From Phycisphaerae bacterium (GTDB taxonomy: Bacteria; Planctomycetota; Phycisphaerae; UBA1845; UTPLA1), in contig JAFGQA010000162.1 in NCBI GenBank assembly GCA_016935885.1, positions 1 to 20,162 on the forward strand: 20,162 bases of DNA, in the 5' to 3' direction. Under the pieces are notes generated by a model. That model had not been told where the DNA came from, searched no databases, and saw only the letters and a program-made list of their open reading frames with translations. The translations under genes were made by a program, and so were the position numbers. Shown piece after piece: positions 17,448 to 20,162 of this stretch (positions within the stretch are counted from its first letter, which is position 1; each line of letters opens with the position of its first letter).

Positions 17448-17886
17448 CGTGGAAGAGGCCCGGGCGGCACTCGATCAGGCCCAGACCGACTACGATCGCA
17501 TCGTGCGGTTGCTGGCCGGCGACTCGGCGAGCGAACTGGAGTTCGCGACCGCCACCAACAGGCTCAATACCACCAAAGCCAACCATGAGCAGGCCCAGAG
17601 CGCACTTCACGAAGCTGAGGCTGTGGTTGGCTATGCCACGATTCAGTCACCGCTTACCGGCGTCATCATCGACAAGGCGGTTGATGTCGGGGACATGGTG
17701 CGGCCCGGTGAAACCGTGCTTCGACTGTACGATCGGCTGCAACTGGTCGCGACGGTCCGCGAGTCGCTGGCCACCAGCCTGCAAGTCGGGCAAGAACTAC
17801 CGGTAACGCTCGAGGCGCTGAACCTGCGATGCCACGGCAAAATCAGCGACCACCGGCAGAGCCGGTGGTTTGAGGAAGGCCCCTGA
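17448..17886 (+). pseudogene. Fragment of an RND efflux membrane fusion protein (HlyD/AcrA type)
   Basis: The frame reads an alpha-helical hairpin segment (EEARAALDQAQTDYDRIV...ATNRLNTTKANHEQAQSAL), then the second half of the lipoyl/barrel-sandwich domain (YATIQSPLTGVIIDKAV, DVGDMVRPGETVLRLYD) and the start of the beta-barrel (LQLVATVRESLATSLQVGQ). This is the middle of a periplasmic adaptor. Missing are the signal peptide, first lipoyl half and probably the start of the helical hairpin at the left, and the rest of the beta-barrel and membrane-proximal domain at the right. The frame open from 17362 supplies only ~29 unrelated residues first. Similarity stops at GKISD exactly where a palindrome begins, after which a stop appears within 13 residues. 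No RND pump gene is nearby. It is a relic. Confidence 0.75.
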
Positions 17887-17894
17887 AAGGGGCC
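17849..17894. repeat. REP-like double hairpin at the efflux fragment breakpoint
   Basis: Perfect 9-bp arms ACCACCGGC/GCCGGTGGT with loop AGA (17849-17869), then, eight bases later, GGCCCCT/AGGGGCC with loop GAA (17878-17894). The first hairpin shares the CACCGGC...GCCGGTG core with 3458-3477 and 11202-11220, and its AGA loop with the latter. The paired-hairpin layout is typical of REP/BIME-type elements mobilised by RAYT transposases. Confidence 0.65.
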
Positions 17895-17924
17895 AGCGGT
17901 CGAACCCGCCACAAGGCAGCATTC

Positions 17925-17953
17925 TCGACACGCCCCACACGCGGCGGCACAAT
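17925..17953 (+). promoter_or_regulatory. Possible promoter of the Type IIL gene (leaderless)
   Basis: TCGACA (17925-17930) and CACAAT (17948-17953) resemble -35 and -10 boxes separated by exactly 17 bases. Transcription would be expected to begin about 7-8 bases later, at or next to the ATG at 17961. That ATG has no Shine-Dalgarno sequence, so a leaderless mRNA would make sense. The match to consensus is moderate. Confidence 0.3.
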
Positions 17954-17960
17954 GCGCCTG

Positions 17961-20162
17961 ATGACCACGGACTTCACACCCGCTCAGTTCGTCGCGAAGT
18001 GGTCCAGGACCGAGCTGACCGAGCGCGCCGCCAGCCAGGAGCATTTCATCGACCTGTGCCGCCTGTTGGGCCAGCCGACGCCGGCGGAACAGGACGCCAC
18101 CGGGGCCGAATACGCATTTGAAAAGGGCGTGCTGACCACCGGGGCCGCGTCCAAGGGCGCTCAAGGCGATCACGGCTTCGCGGACGTGTGGTGGCGCGGC
18201 AAGTTCGCATGGGAGTACAAACGCAAGGGCAAATACCGCGACTTGACCGAGGCGTACCGGCAACTCTGCCAATACCGCGAGGCGTTGGAGAACCCGCCGC
18301 TCCTGATCGTGAGCGACATCGCCCGCACCGAGATTCACACGAACTTCACCGGTACCGCGAAACAGGTCCACACGATTGAGCTGGAGGCGTTGGCAGAGCC
18401 CGCATCGTTGGACTTACTCCGCCGCGTGTTCACGGACGCCGGCTCGTTCAAACCGACGGTCACGCCCGAGCGGATCACCGAGGAGATCGCACAACGATTC
18501 AGCCACATCGCCCAGAGCCTCCGCAATCGTGGGCACGACCCGCAGGTGGCCGCGCACTTCCTGATGAAGTGTATGTTCTGCCTGTTTGCCGAAGATGTCG
18601 GGTTACTCCCGCCGGACCTGTTCAAGACGGTGCTGACCCGGTGGCACTCGGAACCGGAGAAGCTGACGAACGTTCTGAACGGCTTGTTCGATGCCATGCG
18701 GATGGGCGGGGCCTTTGGCGCGGAGCCCATCCAGCGGTTCAACGGCGGCTTGTTCGACGAATCACCGGCCCTGGATCTCAACACGGACGAGATCGGCGTT
18801 CTGATTCTCGCCGCCAAGCAGGATTGGTCCAGCGTGGAGCCGGCGATCTTCGGCACGCTCTTCGAGCGGTCGCTGGACCCGAGCGCCCGGGCGCAGATCG
18901 GCGCGCACTACACGAGCCGCGAGGACATCATGCTCGTGGTCAAGCCGGTCATCATGGCCCCATTGCGGCGGGAATGGGAGCAGGTCAAGGCCGAGGTTGA
19001 CAAGCAGCTCGAACGGAGGCGCGGCGGCAAGACGAAAGCCACACAAGCCAAGGCGGACAAGGCGATCGAGAAGACCTTCCACGGGTTCATTCACCGACTG
19101 GCATCGATCCGCATCCTCGATCCGGCGTGCGGATCGGGCAATTTCCTGTACGTGGCGATTCAGCAGCTCCTCGACCTGGAAAAAGAGGTCATCACGTATG
19201 CCGCCCGACCCGAGATATCGCTCGGTCTGATTCCGCAGGTCCGCCCCGCGCAACTGCACGGGATCGAAATCAACCCCTACGCGGCGGAACTGGCGCAGGT
19301 CGTGATCTGGATCGGCTATCTGCAATGGATGCGCGACAACGGCTTCATCGCGCCGCGCGACCCGATCCTGGAGCCGATCCAGACGATTGAATGCCGCGAT
19401 GCGATACTGGAGTTCCTGCCCGAGCCCCCGCCCGAGCCCCCGCATTCATGCGGGGCGGACTCCGCCAACCGTCAACTCCACGGTGTCCGCGACGCCGCCC
19501 GCTATCAACGGCGGGGATCGGCGAAAGGCCGCGGCGGGGACTACCTCCTGACCTGGACGACCTACGGAACGTGGCTACCTGGTGACGAACGCGGATTCGT
19601 CGGTCGGGTTCCCGACGACAAGGGCGGACACGTGATCCACAACTTGCCCGGCGAGCCTTACGACGCCGACGAACCCAGTCTGCGCGTAGACGCAAAGCGC
19701 AAGCTCAAAGGCCCCGTCGTGCGCTTGATCGGTGAGCACGCTCGCGTTTGCATCAAGGCATTTCACGAGGTGTGCGAGAGGTACGACCTGACCATCTATG
19801 CCGGAGCGATCATGGCCAATCATGTCCATCTGGTCGTCTCGTCGGCGGAATCGGAAGGCCCTCGCCTGCTCAATCTGTTCAAGGGAGTTTCGTCGCGCCG
19901 CTTGGGACAGGTGTTCGGGAGGCAGCCCTCAGGATCATGGTGGACGACGGGAGGTTCGCGGCGACTGTTGCCCAACGAGCGCGCGTTGGATAAAGCGGTC
20001 GACTACGTGAGAAATCAGGAGCACATGCTCGCCGCCTGTGAGACTCCACTGCCCGGCGCGAACGCGGCCGACAGCCCGCCCGGCGTAAACGCTGCCGACA
20101 TGCCGCCCGGCGTAAACGCTGCCGACATGCCGCCCGGCGTAAACGCTGCCGACATGCCGCCC
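17961..20162 (+). CDS. MmeI-like Type IIL restriction-modification enzyme fused in frame to a RAYT-like domain (partial)
   Basis: From ATG 17961 the frame stays open for 734 codons to the window edge. Residues 1-484 are an MmeI-type single-chain restriction-modification protein. The nuclease motif D75-x9-E85-x-K87 (FADVWW...FAWEYKRKG) has the same spacing as D70/E80/K82 of MmeI. The helical linker follows, with IGAHYTSRED near 315. The methyltransferase has motif I LDPACGSGNF (from L386) and GIEINPYAAELAQ (434-446). After IECRDAIL (476-483) family members soon reach the NPPF catalytic motif, but here the sequence changes to Pro-rich linker plus a Y1 transposase domain. ATG 17952 is an alternative start; 17961 fits homologue N-termini (MT..F..KW) and the candidate promoter. 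The NPPF motif, target-recognition domain and true end are not in the window, so activity cannot be judged. Confidence 0.8.
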   Translation, partial: MTTDFTPAQFVAKWSRTELTERAASQEHFIDLCRLLGQPTPAEQDATGAEYAFEKGVLTTGAASKGAQGDHGFADVWWRGKFAWEYKRKGKYRDLTEAYRQLCQYREALENPPLLIVSDIARTEIHTNFTGTAKQVHTIELEALAEPASLDLLRRVFTDAGSFKPTVTPERITEEIAQRFSHIAQSLRNRGHDPQVAAHFLMKCMFCLFAEDVGLLPPDLFKTVLTRWHSEPEKLTNVLNGLFDAMRMGGAFGAEPIQRFNGGLFDESPALDLNTDEIGVLILAAKQDWSSVEPAIFGTLFERSLDPSARAQIGAHYTSREDIMLVVKPVIMAPLRREWEQVKAEVDKQLERRRGGKTKATQAKADKAIEKTFHGFIHRLASIRILDPACGSGNFLYVAIQQLLDLEKEVITYAARPEISLGLIPQVRPAQLHGIEINPYAAELAQVVIWIGYLQWMRDNGFIAPRDPILEPIQTIECRDAILEFLPEPPPEPPHSCGADSANRQLHGVRDAARYQRRGSAKGRGGDYLLTWTTYGTWLPGDERGFVGRVPDDKGGHVIHNLPGEPYDADEPSLRVDAKRKLKGPVVRLIGEHARVCIKAFHEVCERYDLTIYAGAIMANHVHLVVSSAESEGPRLLNLFKGVSSRRLGQVFGRQPSGSWWTTGGSRRLLPNERALDKAVDYVRNQEHMLAACETPLPGANAADSPPGVNAADMPPGVNAADMPPGVNAADMPP
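19419..19455. repeat. Direct repeat plus perfect hairpin at the transposase junction
   Basis: CCCGAGCCCCCG occurs twice in tandem (19419-19430 and 19431-19442), encoding PEPP twice. It runs into a perfect hairpin, CCCCGCAT-TC-ATGCGGGG (19438-19455). Together they mark the place where methyltransferase similarity ends and transposase-like sequence begins, so they may be the left end of the inserted element. Confidence 0.6.
20052..20162 (+). repeat. 27-bp tandem repeat encoding PGVNAADMP
   Basis: Three perfect 27-bp copies (20079-20105, 20106-20132, 20133-20159) follow one diverged copy (20052-20078), and a further copy begins at 20160. Each is nine codons, so the frame is kept. Perfect identity at the nucleotide level suggests recent slippage or expansion. 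The array continues beyond the window and its length is unknown. Confidence 0.9.

Larger units (their letters stand above)
19419..20162 (+). mobile_element. REP-associated Y1 (IS200-like/RAYT) transposase domain inside the Type IIL frame
   Basis: In the methyltransferase frame, YLLTWTTYGTWLPGDERGFV opens a domain of the kind seen in RAYT-type Y1 transposases. Its HUH metal-binding motif is HVH (residues 621-623 of the fusion, in MANHVHLVV), and the probable catalytic tyrosine is Y682 in KAVDYVRNQEHM. HUH transposases cut one strand through that tyrosine, usually at hairpins. RAYTs act on dispersed REP palindromes. No ATG, GTG or TTG occurs in frame between 19416 and the start of the domain, so it can only be translated as a continuation of the upstream enzyme (or from a CTG). 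The C-terminus becomes a Pro/Ala/Asn repeat running off the window. The right boundary is not visible. Confidence 0.78.

Noticed and set aside
20052..20162. CRISPR array at the right edge
   Set aside because: The 27-bp units are directly contiguous without spacers and keep the reading frame. It is a coding tandem repeat.

Overview
The window looks like a chromosomal segment of a GC-rich, Gram-negative-type bacterium, most likely a planctomycete (Planctomycetota, probably Phycisphaerae-like). The taxonomic cue is the secreted protein at 4964-8674, which carries a dockerin-like segment followed by repeats of the form DCNxNGxPDxCDI, a style common in that phylum. Four of the five other full-length proteins have exported-type N-termini. 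Taxonomy is inferred from protein style only.

Layout. (1) 1-330: non-coding, with a terminator-like hairpin near the left edge. (2) 331-3402 (+): a secreted metzincin-type zinc metalloprotease. (3) 3403-4963: gene-poor and repeat-rich, with a cluster of short hairpins just after the protease stop and the amino-terminal remnant of an IS1380-type transposase on the minus strand. (4) 4964-8674 (+): a large secreted mosaic protein (Asp-box/sialidase-like region, parallel beta-helix, dockerin-like segment, Ca-binding repeats, Pro/Glu tail). (5) 8675-9140: a degenerate hairpin and the carboxy-terminal remnant of a GH27 alpha-galactosidase. (6) 9141-17219 (-): a carbohydrate locus read right to left as aldose 1-epimerase, GH2 glycosidase, GH127 beta-L-arabinofuranosidase-type enzyme, then a vSGLT-like Na+/sugar symporter after a palindrome-filled 286-bp gap. 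(7) 17448-17886 (+): an internal fragment of an RND efflux membrane fusion protein that stops in a palindrome. (8) 17961-20162 (+, open at the right edge): an MmeI-like Type IIL restriction-modification protein whose frame runs without a stop into a Y1/RAYT-type (REP-associated tyrosine) transposase domain, then into a perfect 27-bp tandem repeat.

How the genes work together. The exported epimerase, GH2 and GH127 enzymes plus the symporter form a coherent scavenging unit for galactose/arabinose-containing glycans such as arabinogalactan or arabinosylated glycoproteins: periplasmic trimming, anomer interconversion, then Na+-coupled uptake. The GH27 remnant beside it suggests the locus once had an alpha-galactosidase too. 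The protease and mosaic protein fit a surface lifestyle on proteins and particles.

The most unusual structure is at the right end. A RAYT-like domain has no start codon of its own and is fused in frame inside a Type IIL enzyme, just before the expected NPPF methyltransferase motif. The same window carries a family of REP-like palindromes (CACCGGC...GCCGGTG) at three gene 3' ends and at the truncation point of a broken gene.
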